Shown in pieces: positions 46,011 to 53,883 of a DNA stretch of 64,000 bases. Both the position numbers and the translations under genes were made by a program. The notes under the pieces were generated by a model. The model made no database searches, was not told the DNA's origin, and worked only from the letters and a program-made list of their open reading frames with translations. The stretch's first letter is position 1. Each line of letters opens with the position of its first letter. This DNA comes from Brevundimonas sp. SORGH_AS_0993. Its GTDB lineage: Bacteria; Pseudomonadota; Alphaproteobacteria; Caulobacterales; Caulobacteraceae. The stretch is from assembly GCF_030818545.1 (NCBI RefSeq), contig NZ_JAUTAH010000001.1, forward strand, positions 563,001-627,000, given 5' to 3'.

Positions 46011-47546
46011 TCAGGTGAAGGTGATGGTCTCGGCCTGGGCCCAGACCCGGGTCTGGATTTCGGTCATCCTGCGCTTAAGGGCGGGCCAGTCGATGCCGAC
46101 CATCTGTCCGTCATGCTTCAGCAGCCGGCCCGCGACCCACACGCTGTCGATGTCCGACATCCGGGCGAAGTTGACCACCCGATCCGCAAGACCGCCGATG
46201 TGGGGGAAGTTGAAACGGCCGGTGGAGAGCAAGACCAGATTGGCCCGTTTTCCGACGGCGATCGTTCCGGTCTTGTCGCCGCTCTTGATGCCGCGCGCGC
46301 CCAGTCGAGTGGCGTAATCGAGGACGTCCTCGGACGTGTACTTCGCCGCCTCCGCCGCCCCTTCGTCTGACAGGTACATGCTCCAAAACGACGCGCGGAC
46401 ATGTTCAAAGTAGTCCTCGGTCAGGGCGACGCCGACATCGATGCCGATGCCGGTCGAGACCCCGGCGCGGCTGGCTCGCCAGTGGCTGGACAGGCCGTTC
46501 CCCGCGGCGCGGTACGGGAATTCCCCCATCGAGGATGAGCAATGCATCGCGCCGACGCTCGCCATCAGGGCGAACTCCTCGTCGGTGATCTGGGCGCCGT
46601 GCGAGCCATGGTAGTCGTCCCCCAGAAGCCCGGCCTCGTGCAGGTCGACGATACCGCTCCCGCGATGCCCGTAGCAGCCGGCGGGGATCGGGCGCTTGGG
46701 CAGACCCGCATGGCAGGCGATCAGCTTCAGGCCCAGGCTGCGGGCGCGACCGATCTCCTTGTCGCGGATCAGTTCAATCGGTCGACCATAGCTGGAGTTG
46801 GACATGGCGACCCCCATCTGCAGCGGGGCCGAGGCGTCCGAGAGCACATCGGACATCACCTTCTCGATCGTGCGCCAATGCCGATCGGTGGTGAACTCCT
46901 CGCGTCCCGCGGCGGCATCGGCCAGGGGCAAGGTGTCGCCGGGTCCGTAGTTGATGGTGTGCGAGTCCTGGTAGGCGAACCAGCCCGAGACGCCCGAATC
47001 CTTCAAGCCGCGCGCGGCGGCCAGGGCCCGGGCCTCATCCTGCTGGCCGTGTGCATAGTCCAGCACCCCGGTGACGCCGGAATCGATGCACTGCAGCCCG
47101 CCGATATGGTTGGCCCAGTAATGGTCTTCCGGCGTCAGACACGCCATCACCTTCATCTTCCAGCTCTGGTAGGTGCTGTAGGCGGCCGGATGGGTCTTCA
47201 CGAGGCGTCCGGCCTCGATACATTCCCAGACGTGACGATGGCCGTCATTCATCCCCGGCATCAGGATCTTCCCGGCCCCGTCGATCACCACGGCGTCGCC
47301 GGCGGCGATTCCCGGCTGTATGGCGACGATCTGGCCGTTCTCGATCAGGACGTCGGTGGCGGTCATCTCGCCGAGCCGGGAATCCATGGTCAGCAGATCG
47401 GCGCCCTTGACGAGCATCCGTCGGCTCTGGGTTCGTCGGGGCGCGGCAGCAGCCTGGGCGCCCGTGGCGTTGCCCAGGCCGGCGGAGACGGCGGCCGTGG
47501 AGGCGGCCGAGAAGCGGAGAAAGTCCTTGCGTGTGAAGCCTTGCAT
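46011..47546 (-). CDS. Exported amidohydrolase (AtzA/SsnA-type metal-dependent hydrolase)
   Basis: 511 residues. The N-terminus MQGFTRKDFLRFSAASTAAV looks like a Tat signal (TRKDFLRFS) ending near GAQAAAA. The amidohydrolase features are MLVKGADLLTMDSRLGEMTA, the metal-binding H-x-H in MPGMNDGHRHVWE, a histidine in LKLIACHAGLP, a second in SHGAQITDEEFAL, and the Asp in STGIGIDVGVAL. This fits the AtzA/chlorohydrolase/guanine-deaminase group that removes amine or chloride from heterocycles. It lies between two paralogous receptors, so it probably processes a compound that they import into the periplasm. The substrate is unknown. Confidence 0.88.
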   Translation of the reverse strand: MQGFTRKDFLRFSAASTAAVSAGLGNATGAQAAAAPRRTQSRRMLVKGADLLTMDSRLGEMTATDVLIENGQIVAIQPGIAAGDAVVIDGAGKILMPGMNDGHRHVWECIEAGRLVKTHPAAYSTYQSWKMKVMACLTPEDHYWANHIGGLQCIDSGVTGVLDYAHGQQDEARALAAARGLKDSGVSGWFAYQDSHTINYGPGDTLPLADAAAGREEFTTDRHWRTIEKVMSDVLSDASAPLQMGVAMSNSSYGRPIELIRDKEIGRARSLGLKLIACHAGLPKRPIPAGCYGHRGSGIVDLHEAGLLGDDYHGSHGAQITDEEFALMASVGAMHCSSSMGEFPYRAAGNGLSSHWRASRAGVSTGIGIDVGVALTEDYFEHVRASFWSMYLSDEGAAEAAKYTSEDVLDYATRLGARGIKSGDKTGTIAVGKRANLVLLSTGRFNFPHIGGLADRVVNFARMSDIDSVWVAGRLLKHDGQMVGIDWPALKRRMTEIQTRVWAQAETITFT

Positions 47547-47611
47547 GGGTCAGCCCTCTGAGAGTTGAGATAGGCCGGCGTCGCCTGCAGGCGACGCCGG
47601 TTCAGGCGCGG

Positions 47612-49894
47612 TCAGAAACGGCGGCGGACGTTCACGCCGAGGGTGCGCGGCGGGATGCTGTAGGTCTGCTGCTCATAGGTCGCTTGGGACGCCACCTTCA
47701 CCTTGCCCACGACGTCGAACAGGTTGTTGGCGAAGACGAAGGCACCCCAGGTCTCGCCCTGTATCCCCAGGCGGAGATTGACGTTGGCGAAGTCCCCCAT
47801 GGTCTCGTAGTAGGGGCTGGTCGGGCGGAAGGTGGAGGTCGACTCGCCGGTGTAGGCGTAGTCCAGCCGCGCCAGGCCGTCGAAGCCCGAGGCGATCGGC
47901 CAGACGTATTCCGCCGAGAAGGCCGCCTTGAAGTCCGGCTCGTTGGGAATGGTGTCGCCCGCCTTGCCGGCGGCGACGATCAGGCCGGTGGTCTGATCGA
48001 CATCCAGCTTGCCGTCCACGAAACCCATGGACCCCGTCAAAGACAGGCCGGCGATCGGGCGGGCCGCCAGTTCGACCTCCAGTCCCTTGATGGTGGCGGC
48101 CCCGACATTGGCGATGAAGCTGAAGTTCGGAATGCTGGCCGCGATCTGCATGTTCGACCACTTGATCTGATAGGCTGAGAGGTTGGCGGTCAGCCTGCCA
48201 CCCAACCAGGTGGTCTTGGCCCCGACTTCATAATTCTCCAGACTGTCGGAGGTGTAGGGGATCAGGTCGGGGGTCAGCCCTGGGGTGTTGTTGATGCCGC
48301 CGGGGCGGAAGCCTTCGGAATACTGTGCGTAGACCATGGCGTCGGGAGTGACGTCGTAGCTGAGGTTCGCGCGCCCGACCCAGCCGTCGGCGCTGCTGTC
48401 GTAGGTGCTCAACGGCCCGGCGACGGAGGCGTTGATGTAGCTGGTCGACAGGACCTGGGAGCGGGAGGTCTTTTCGTACTCGTAGGCGCGGGCGCCGAGC
48501 GACAGGGTGAATCGTTCGAGGAACTTATAGCTGGCCTCGCCGTAGAAGGCCGTCTGGGTCAGGTCGACGCCGACGAAGCGAGAGAAGTTGTAGACGATCG
48601 GCCAGTAGACCTCGCCGGTCGCCGCATCGGCCTCGACCGTTGAGCTGGTCGCCTCGTCCTCGCGTTTTTCCTGGAAGGCGCCCACTGTCCAGGTCAGGGG
48701 TCCGTCGGCGTTGGAAGTCAGCCGGACCTCGTTGACCCGGGACTCCACGATCATCGGCTGATAGCCGCTGAGCGGGAAGACGGAGTCGATATAGGCTCGA
48801 TAGGCCGCGAGTTGGGTCGCGTTGCAGGCACCGGTGATGCCGTTGTAGCGGGCGCAGTAGGTGCCTGCGGCCCGGACCTGAAGCGCCGACAGACTGCCGT
48901 CGATATATTTGGTCGAGTCCCAGTCGTAGTAGGAGGTCGAGGCGTTGAGGGTCGCAAAGCCCAGATCCCACTCGGCCGCCAGGTTGAACAGTCGGAATTC
49001 GTTGGGGAAGGGCAGCTTGGTATAGGTGTCGGTCTTGTAGTCGCCCAGAGCCGGATACCAGCCGCTGTTGTCGCTCGCCGTCTGCTTCTGGATCGTCAGC
49101 AGGCTGGTGATCTTGAGGCTCTCGGTCGGGGTGAACTTCAGCATCAGTCGGCCGCCGTAGGCGCGCGCCTCGTTGATGTCCTCCTGGCCCAGGCGCACAT
49201 TGTCGACATAGCCTGGGCGCAGTTCGTCGTAGACGACCAGACGGGCGCCCAGGCGGCCTTCCATCAGCGGCACATTGACCATGGCGCGCCCGGCGTAGCC
49301 CTGGCCGCCGCTCCGGACCGTGTTGGCGGTCAGATCGACGGCGCCCTCGTAGTCGTAGGCGTCAGCCTCGTTGAAGACGACGCGGAAGGTGCCGCTCATC
49401 GAGCCCGACCCGAAGAGCGTGCCCTGGGGTCCGCGCAGGACCTCGACCCGGCTGACATCGAACATGTTCAGGTCCGGCGTGATGCTGCTGGGATCGGAGG
49501 TGGCGGAGTTGGGGCCCGTGATGGGGGTGTCGCCCAGATAAAGACCGACCGTGCTTTCCCCGGCGCTCTGGACGCCGCGCACCGATATCCGGCGCTGGCC
49601 GGTCTGGCCTTCAGTGAGGTTGAGGCCCGGCACCGAACTGACGATGTCCTGAACGGTCGAGGCGCCCATGTTTTCGAGCGTCTGACCCGAGACCGCTGTG
49701 ATCGAGATCGGCGTGTCCTGAAGTCGGGTCTCGCGCCTGAGGGCCGTGACCACGACCTCGTCGACCACGGAGGCGTCGTCCTGGGACGGCGTCGTCTGGG
49801 CCAGGGCCGAGGCGGGCGGAATGGCGAAAGGCAGTACGAAGGCGGTGGCGGCGCCGCAACAGAGGCGGGCGCGCCGACTGGCGAACTTGATCAT
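47612..49894 (-). CDS. TonB-dependent receptor without STN domain
   Basis: 760 residues from ATG 49894, with GAGGGG eight bases upstream and a signal peptide ending near ASALAQT. No STN domain precedes the TonB-box-like DEVVVTALRRETRLQDTPIS. The plug (ISVRGVQSAGESTVGLYLGD, TPITGPNSATSDPSSITPDL, LRGPQGTLFGSGSMSGTFRV) is nearly identical in wording to the receptor at 43343, so the two are paralogues. The barrel ends LGVNVRRRF. Located right after the FecR gene and before the amidohydrolase. It is probably the main transporter of the block. Confidence 0.93.
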   Translation of the reverse strand: MIKFASRRARLCCGAATAFVLPFAIPPASALAQTTPSQDDASVVDEVVVTALRRETRLQDTPISITAVSGQTLENMGASTVQDIVSSVPGLNLTEGQTGQRRISVRGVQSAGESTVGLYLGDTPITGPNSATSDPSSITPDLNMFDVSRVEVLRGPQGTLFGSGSMSGTFRVVFNEADAYDYEGAVDLTANTVRSGGQGYAGRAMVNVPLMEGRLGARLVVYDELRPGYVDNVRLGQEDINEARAYGGRLMLKFTPTESLKITSLLTIQKQTASDNSGWYPALGDYKTDTYTKLPFPNEFRLFNLAAEWDLGFATLNASTSYYDWDSTKYIDGSLSALQVRAAGTYCARYNGITGACNATQLAAYRAYIDSVFPLSGYQPMIVESRVNEVRLTSNADGPLTWTVGAFQEKREDEATSSTVEADAATGEVYWPIVYNFSRFVGVDLTQTAFYGEASYKFLERFTLSLGARAYEYEKTSRSQVLSTSYINASVAGPLSTYDSSADGWVGRANLSYDVTPDAMVYAQYSEGFRPGGINNTPGLTPDLIPYTSDSLENYEVGAKTTWLGGRLTANLSAYQIKWSNMQIAASIPNFSFIANVGAATIKGLEVELAARPIAGLSLTGSMGFVDGKLDVDQTTGLIVAAGKAGDTIPNEPDFKAAFSAEYVWPIASGFDGLARLDYAYTGESTSTFRPTSPYYETMGDFANVNLRLGIQGETWGAFVFANNLFDVVGKVKVASQATYEQQTYSIPPRTLGVNVRRRF

Positions 49895-50020
49895 CTGAAA
49901 TCCCCTCATCGCCGCCGCCCATTGCGACCGCGACTGGAGACCCGGATGCGGGGACGCCCCGGTTCCGCCATCTCTCCGTCAAAAAAACTTAACCGGCGTG
50001 GCGAGAGCCGGCGTGCGACG

Positions 50021-50944
50021 TCACCGCAAGGCGGAGGACAGCACGATCCTGTCGCTCGCGATCTGGGCTTTCAGTCCGGAAGTCACCGCCACCGACCGGG
50101 CGAAGCCGGCGGGATCACGGGCGTCGAAAAGGCCGGTGATGCGACGCTCCTGGGCGCGCTGATCGCCGATGACGATGGGAACCGCATTGTACCGCGCGAA
50201 TTCGGCGGCGGCCTCCGACAGGGTGGCGTTCTCGAAAGCAATCAGTCCCGACGTCCAGGCCGTAGCGTTCTCGATCTGCTCGGCGCTCAGCTTGCGGATG
50301 GAGACGATGCGGGCGTCGGACAGGACCGCCTGTTCCGCAGGCCCGACAGATTGGCCTTCGCCCGTTCCCTCGACCACGATCAGGCGGCCGCGTTCCACCG
50401 TCAGCAGGGCTCCCCCGTTCGTCTTGCGAAGGCAGAAACGTGACATGTCGGTCGACAGACGGACATCGCCCACCTGAACCACATAAGGCTCGCCCAAACC
50501 CTTTGCAGCGATTTCTCCGTCGATGAGCCGCAGGCGCGGAAGGCGACCGCTCCGTCCGACCTCGACGCGGGTCTCCGTGTTGAGGCGCGCTTCAAGCCCG
50601 TCGCCGAAGGTGATGGTGCGCGTCTCTCCGCGTGTGGTGGCGTAGGCCGTGTCGGCCCCGGAGAACCAGAAGCCGGTTGTGGCGGCGAGGCCGACGCCGG
50701 CCGCGATCCCGCCGCCCCAGAGCAGCGACCGACGCGATACAACCCGCGAGTTCCGATGCGGGAGCTGGGCCGCTCCGATGGCGTCGGCATAGGCGAGGGC
50801 AAGAGCCTGGGCGCGCGCATAGGCTCCAGCATGACGTGGATCATCGGCCAGCCAAGCCTCGAGTTCAGCCGTCTCGTCCGGCGCCAGGGTCGCGCCGTCG
50901 GTGCGGGCCGCCCATTCGGCGGCCGCTTCGTCGATTGCGTTCAT
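50021..50944 (-). CDS. FecR-type anti-sigma regulator
   Basis: 307 residues from ATG 50944 (MNAIDEAAAEWAARTDGATL). The cytoplasmic part has LEAWLADDPRHAGAYARAQA, a membrane segment LLWGGGIAAGVGLAATTGFW near residues 70-90, then the FecR domain (GDGLEARLNTETRVEVG, LRLIDGEIAAKGL) and a C-terminal FecR/STN-like region (LSEAAAEFARYNAVPIVIGD). The start overlaps the sigma-factor stop by 4 bases (ATGA). It transmits receptor occupancy to the sigma factor at 50941. A longer frame upstream runs through the sigma gene and is a shadow. Confidence 0.92.
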   Translation of the reverse strand: MNAIDEAAAEWAARTDGATLAPDETAELEAWLADDPRHAGAYARAQALALAYADAIGAAQLPHRNSRVVSRRSLLWGGGIAAGVGLAATTGFWFSGADTAYATTRGETRTITFGDGLEARLNTETRVEVGRSGRLPRLRLIDGEIAAKGLGEPYVVQVGDVRLSTDMSRFCLRKTNGGALLTVERGRLIVVEGTGEGQSVGPAEQAVLSDARIVSIRKLSAEQIENATAWTSGLIAFENATLSEAAAEFARYNAVPIVIGDQRAQERRITGLFDARDPAGFARSVAVTSGLKAQIASDRIVLSSALR

Positions 50945-51555
50945 TCGCCTGAACTTCCGCGCCGGTTCCCAGTAACACCGCCATTCGGCCGACGACGGGT
51001 GTCTTCTTCTTCCGTAGATACGTGAAGGCCCGCGTTTCCGCCATCGCCCTGCGCACTTACGGCCTGCATGATGATTTTGAGCGCCTTGCCGATGTGCTTT
51101 TCGACCGTGTTTTCGGACACCTGCATCCGTCGTGCGATCTCGCGCTGGCTCAGAGCCTCGACGCGGCGCAGCATGAAGGCTTCGCGGACCCGGCACGGCA
51201 TGGCCGCCAGAAGGCGGTCCGCACGACGCAGTTCGTCGCGCAGGAGCGACACGTCTTCCGGTGATGCGCTGTCGGACACAGCCTCGAAGTCGCTGGGTCC
51301 CAAGGCCTCGAAGCGGACGACCCGCTCCCGGCGCGCGCGTTGAAGCACAAGTGACCGTGCGGTCTGAAAGAGATAGTTCTTGGGGCTCTGGATATGATCG
51401 ACGGAGGCGATGCCGACGAGTATGGCATAGGCCTCCTGCACAATGTCATCGACGTCGGTGGCGGGCATGCGTCTGCCGAGCCAGGAGCGCAGGCTGCGTT
51501 CGTGGGGCAGGATTTCTCGCGCCAACCAGCGTGCCCGATCTCCTGCCGCCCTCAT
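50941..51555 (-). CDS. ECF (FecI-type) sigma factor
   Basis: About 204 residues from ATG 51555 (MRAAGDRARWLAREILPHER). Region 2 has ATDVDDIVQEAYAILVGIAS and SPKNYLFQTARSLVLQRARR; region 4 has LLAAMPCRVREAFMLRRVEA and LSQREIARRMQVSENTVEKH. A C-terminal polar tail (about 30 residues) extends past the usual end. The N-terminal stretch (W...E-I/V-M/L-PHER...R-x-WL) is shared with the sigma factor at 62267, so the two are paralogues. Alternative starts lie upstream (51585, 51606). It heads the five-gene minus-strand block that ends at 43343. Confidence 0.9.
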   Translation of the reverse strand: MRAAGDRARWLAREILPHERSLRSWLGRRMPATDVDDIVQEAYAILVGIASVDHIQSPKNYLFQTARSLVLQRARRERVVRFEALGPSDFEAVSDSASPEDVSLLRDELRRADRLLAAMPCRVREAFMLRRVEALSQREIARRMQVSENTVEKHIGKALKIIMQAVSAQGDGGNAGLHVSTEEEDTRRRPNGGVTGNRRGSSGE

Positions 51556-51606
51556 GCCGAACGCCCCCGTGCGTACGCCATCCATTGTGCGTCGCAACAC
51601 GGACAA

Positions 51607-51890
51607 TGCCTAGAATATTCGCCAGTTGGGAAGGCCGTAAGGGAAGTACGGTCAACTTAAGAAAGTTGCCCTGACAACGCCCTTGTCTGGCTTTTCGGCG
51701 ACGGACCCACTGCCTTCGAAGCTTCCGTAATCACTGAAGTTGAAATAATCACTTGACCATTATGGCCGGCCTTAAGGCCTTCAGCGCTGCCCTGTCGGTC
51801 AGTTTGTTGATCATTAAGGCCAGACATGTAAGATGACCGATATAACGGTCATGAATTGAATTTGTGACCGCCAGAACAGGCGATTTGAGT
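51607..51890 (+). promoter_or_regulatory. Intergenic region with a palindromic HipB-type operator (51833-51852)
   Basis: The palindrome ATGACCGATATAACGGTCAT has perfect 7-base arms (ATGACCG/CGGTCAT) and a 6-base spacer, and overlaps a possible -10 element (GATATAA). It sits 38 bases upstream of the antitoxin start at 51891 and is the expected autoregulatory site of a HipBA pair. A second partial TGACCG occurs just downstream. The rest of the stretch is the divergent promoter space of the sigma gene and holds no gene. Confidence 0.7.
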
Positions 51891-52226
51891 ATGGGAACGC
51901 ATATTCGCACCTATTCGCGCACGACCCGGGAGGCGCTCATCCTGATGGGAGGGCAAATCCGTCTGGCGCGTAAACAGCGCAAGATGTCCGAGGCCGATCT
52001 GGCGGGGCGCATCGGCATCTCGCGCAGCACGCTACAACTGATCGAAAAAGGTCATGCGAAGGTGGAGATCGGTCTGGTGTTCGAAGCCGCGACGCTCGTG
52101 GGCGTGCCGCTGTTCGTCTCCGAGCCGTCTCGGCTCACCGCCCAGATCGAGCGGATAGAGGACAAGTTGGCCTTGTTGCCCCAGGCCGTTCGCCGGCGCC
52201 GCTCGGAGGTGAAGGATGACTTCTGA
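51891..52226 (+). CDS. HipB-like HTH (XRE) antitoxin
   Basis: About 111 residues from ATG 51891 (MGTHIRTYSRTTREALILMG). The Cro/XRE-type helix-turn-helix is QIRLARKQRKMSEADLAGRI, GISRSTLQLIEKGHAKVEIG, followed by a dimerisation helix. Coupled by an 11-base overlap to a HipA-like kinase downstream, it is the antitoxin and autorepressor of a HipBA module. ATG 51864 upstream would add nine residues. Confidence 0.85.
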   Translation: MGTHIRTYSRTTREALILMGGQIRLARKQRKMSEADLAGRIGISRSTLQLIEKGHAKVEIGLVFEAATLVGVPLFVSEPSRLTAQIERIEDKLALLPQAVRRRRSEVKDDF

Positions 52227-53514
52227 ACCGAAGCCTGCCGGACAAGGGCGCCCGGCGGATGAAGCCTATGTATGGATATGGTTGCCCGGAGCGGTCGAGC
52301 CGGTCGTGGCTGGCCGGATCGCGCCGGAAGGCAGTCTATATGCCTTCAACTATGGCCGTTCCTACCTGGAGCGGGCCGACGCAGTCCCGATCTATCTGCC
52401 CGAGCTTCCCCTTGGGCGGGGTGCGATCACGCCCACGCCGCCGCTCGACATGGCCAGTTGCCTGCGCGACGGGGCGCCTGATGCCTGGGGACGGCGCGTC
52501 ATCATCAATCGCCTGACCGGGCTTGGCGGCGCCGCGGCGCAGAACGTCGAGTTCGACGAACTGACCTTCATGCTCCACTCCGGTTCCGACCGGATCGGCG
52601 CGCTCGATTTCCAGGCGTCGGCGGAGCGCTATGTCGCGCGCGAGCCGGAGAATGCGACGCTTGAGGAACTGCTTGAGGCCGCCGAGCGGGTCGAACGGGG
52701 AGAGCCCGTTCCGCCCGCACTCGACAGGGCGCTGTTCCACGGCAGTTCGATCGGCGGCGCACGGCCCAAGGCGTTGATCCAGGACGGCGACACTAGGTTC
52801 ATCGCCAAGTTCTCGGCGACCAACGACACCTATGCGGTCGTGAAGGCCGAATATGTCGCGATGCGTCTGGCCTCGCAGGTGGGATTGCAGGTCGCGCCGG
52901 TGCGACTGGCCAAGGCGAACGGCAAGGACGTCTTGCTTGTGCAGCGCTTCGATCGCGAATATCGCGAGGGCGCCTGGCGACGTCGCGGCATGGTCTCCGC
53001 CCTGACCATGCTCGGCCTCAGCGAGATGCAGGCGCGTTACGCCAGCTATATCGAGCTGGCCGAGATCGTGCGTGCGCGCTTCACCGATGCGCAAGCGACC
53101 CTGCGCGAACTTTTCGCGCGCATGGTGTTCAATGTGCTGACCGGCAACAGCGACGATCACGCCCGCAACCATGCCGCCTTCTGGGACGGCGCGAATCTGA
53201 CTCTAACCCCCGCCTATGACCTCTGCCCGCAGGCCCGAACCGGCCGCGAGACGAACCAGGCGATGGCGGTTCATGGTGAGGATCGCCGTAGCCTGCTGGA
53301 GAATTGCCGACTCTCGGCTTCGTCTTTCCTGCTGGGTGATGCGGACGCACGCGATGTGATTGCGAGCCAGATCGCGGGCATTCGGGCCGGGTGGGGCGAG
53401 GTTTGTGAAGAGGCGGAGTTGAGCGAGGTCGACCGGACGTTCCTATGGCGACGGCAGTTTCTCAATGACTATGCGTTCGAGGACTATGCCGACGGCGCTC
53501 CAGACGATTTGTGA
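52216..53514 (+). CDS. HipA-like serine/threonine kinase toxin
   Basis: 432 residues with the HipA fold. The N-terminal domain carries the short sub-barrel (VAGRIAPEGSLYAFNYG). The glycine-rich loop is SSIGGARPKALI around residues 178-186, the ATP-binding lysine is in FIAKFS (residue 198), the catalytic loop is NVLTGNSDDHARNHAAF (Asp313/Asp314, Asn318), and the metal-binding Asp is in PAYDLCP (Asp335). HipA proteins phosphorylate glutamyl-tRNA synthetase or related targets and slow growth; HipB neutralises them. Its catalytic residues look complete. An IS5 remnant begins just after the stop. Confidence 0.9.
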   Translation: MTSEPKPAGQGRPADEAYVWIWLPGAVEPVVAGRIAPEGSLYAFNYGRSYLERADAVPIYLPELPLGRGAITPTPPLDMASCLRDGAPDAWGRRVIINRLTGLGGAAAQNVEFDELTFMLHSGSDRIGALDFQASAERYVAREPENATLEELLEAAERVERGEPVPPALDRALFHGSSIGGARPKALIQDGDTRFIAKFSATNDTYAVVKAEYVAMRLASQVGLQVAPVRLAKANGKDVLLVQRFDREYREGAWRRRGMVSALTMLGLSEMQARYASYIELAEIVRARFTDAQATLRELFARMVFNVLTGNSDDHARNHAAFWDGANLTLTPAYDLCPQARTGRETNQAMAVHGEDRRSLLENCRLSASSFLLGDADARDVIASQIAGIRAGWGEVCEEAELSEVDRTFLWRRQFLNDYAFEDYADGAPDDL

Positions 53515-53539
53515 GGGGAGACGGCGGAAGAGAACAAGG

Positions 53540-53667
53540 TCAGCCGAGCCATCTGCTCGTCCGTCAGCCAGTACAGGTCACTCATATCCAAACTCCTCAG
53601 GAATCTGAATCAGATCGAGCGCCTCACATCAATGTGTCTTGAGCCTAGGGGCCTGCACAAACAGCCC
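53540..53667 (-). mobile_element. IS5-family 5'-end remnant
   Basis: On the minus strand the sequence from about 53667 runs GGGCTGTTTGTGCAGGCCCC, the usual left end of an IS5-type element, followed by its leader and an ATG at 53585 coding MSDLYWLTDEQMARLT. This is the start of an IS5-type transposase. Homology is lost a few codons later, right after the HipA stop, so only about 130 bases of the element remain. Confidence 0.7.
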
Positions 53668-53883
53668 GAATAAGGTCGTATCCGAACATCCCGAGACTTC
53701 TCCGTTGTTCGGTGTGGGAATCACGCCTGCTAGCTTACAAAGTGTGTATAGGGCGGCCGTCGTCGTTTGGCGCAATAGGCATTCTATACAATATTGATGA
53801 CGCGCGACGAGGACGGCTCAGGCTAGCTCTGTCTTCGGCCGAGGTCCTAATGAATGGGCCACGCGAGGGGGGACGTGTGGGAT

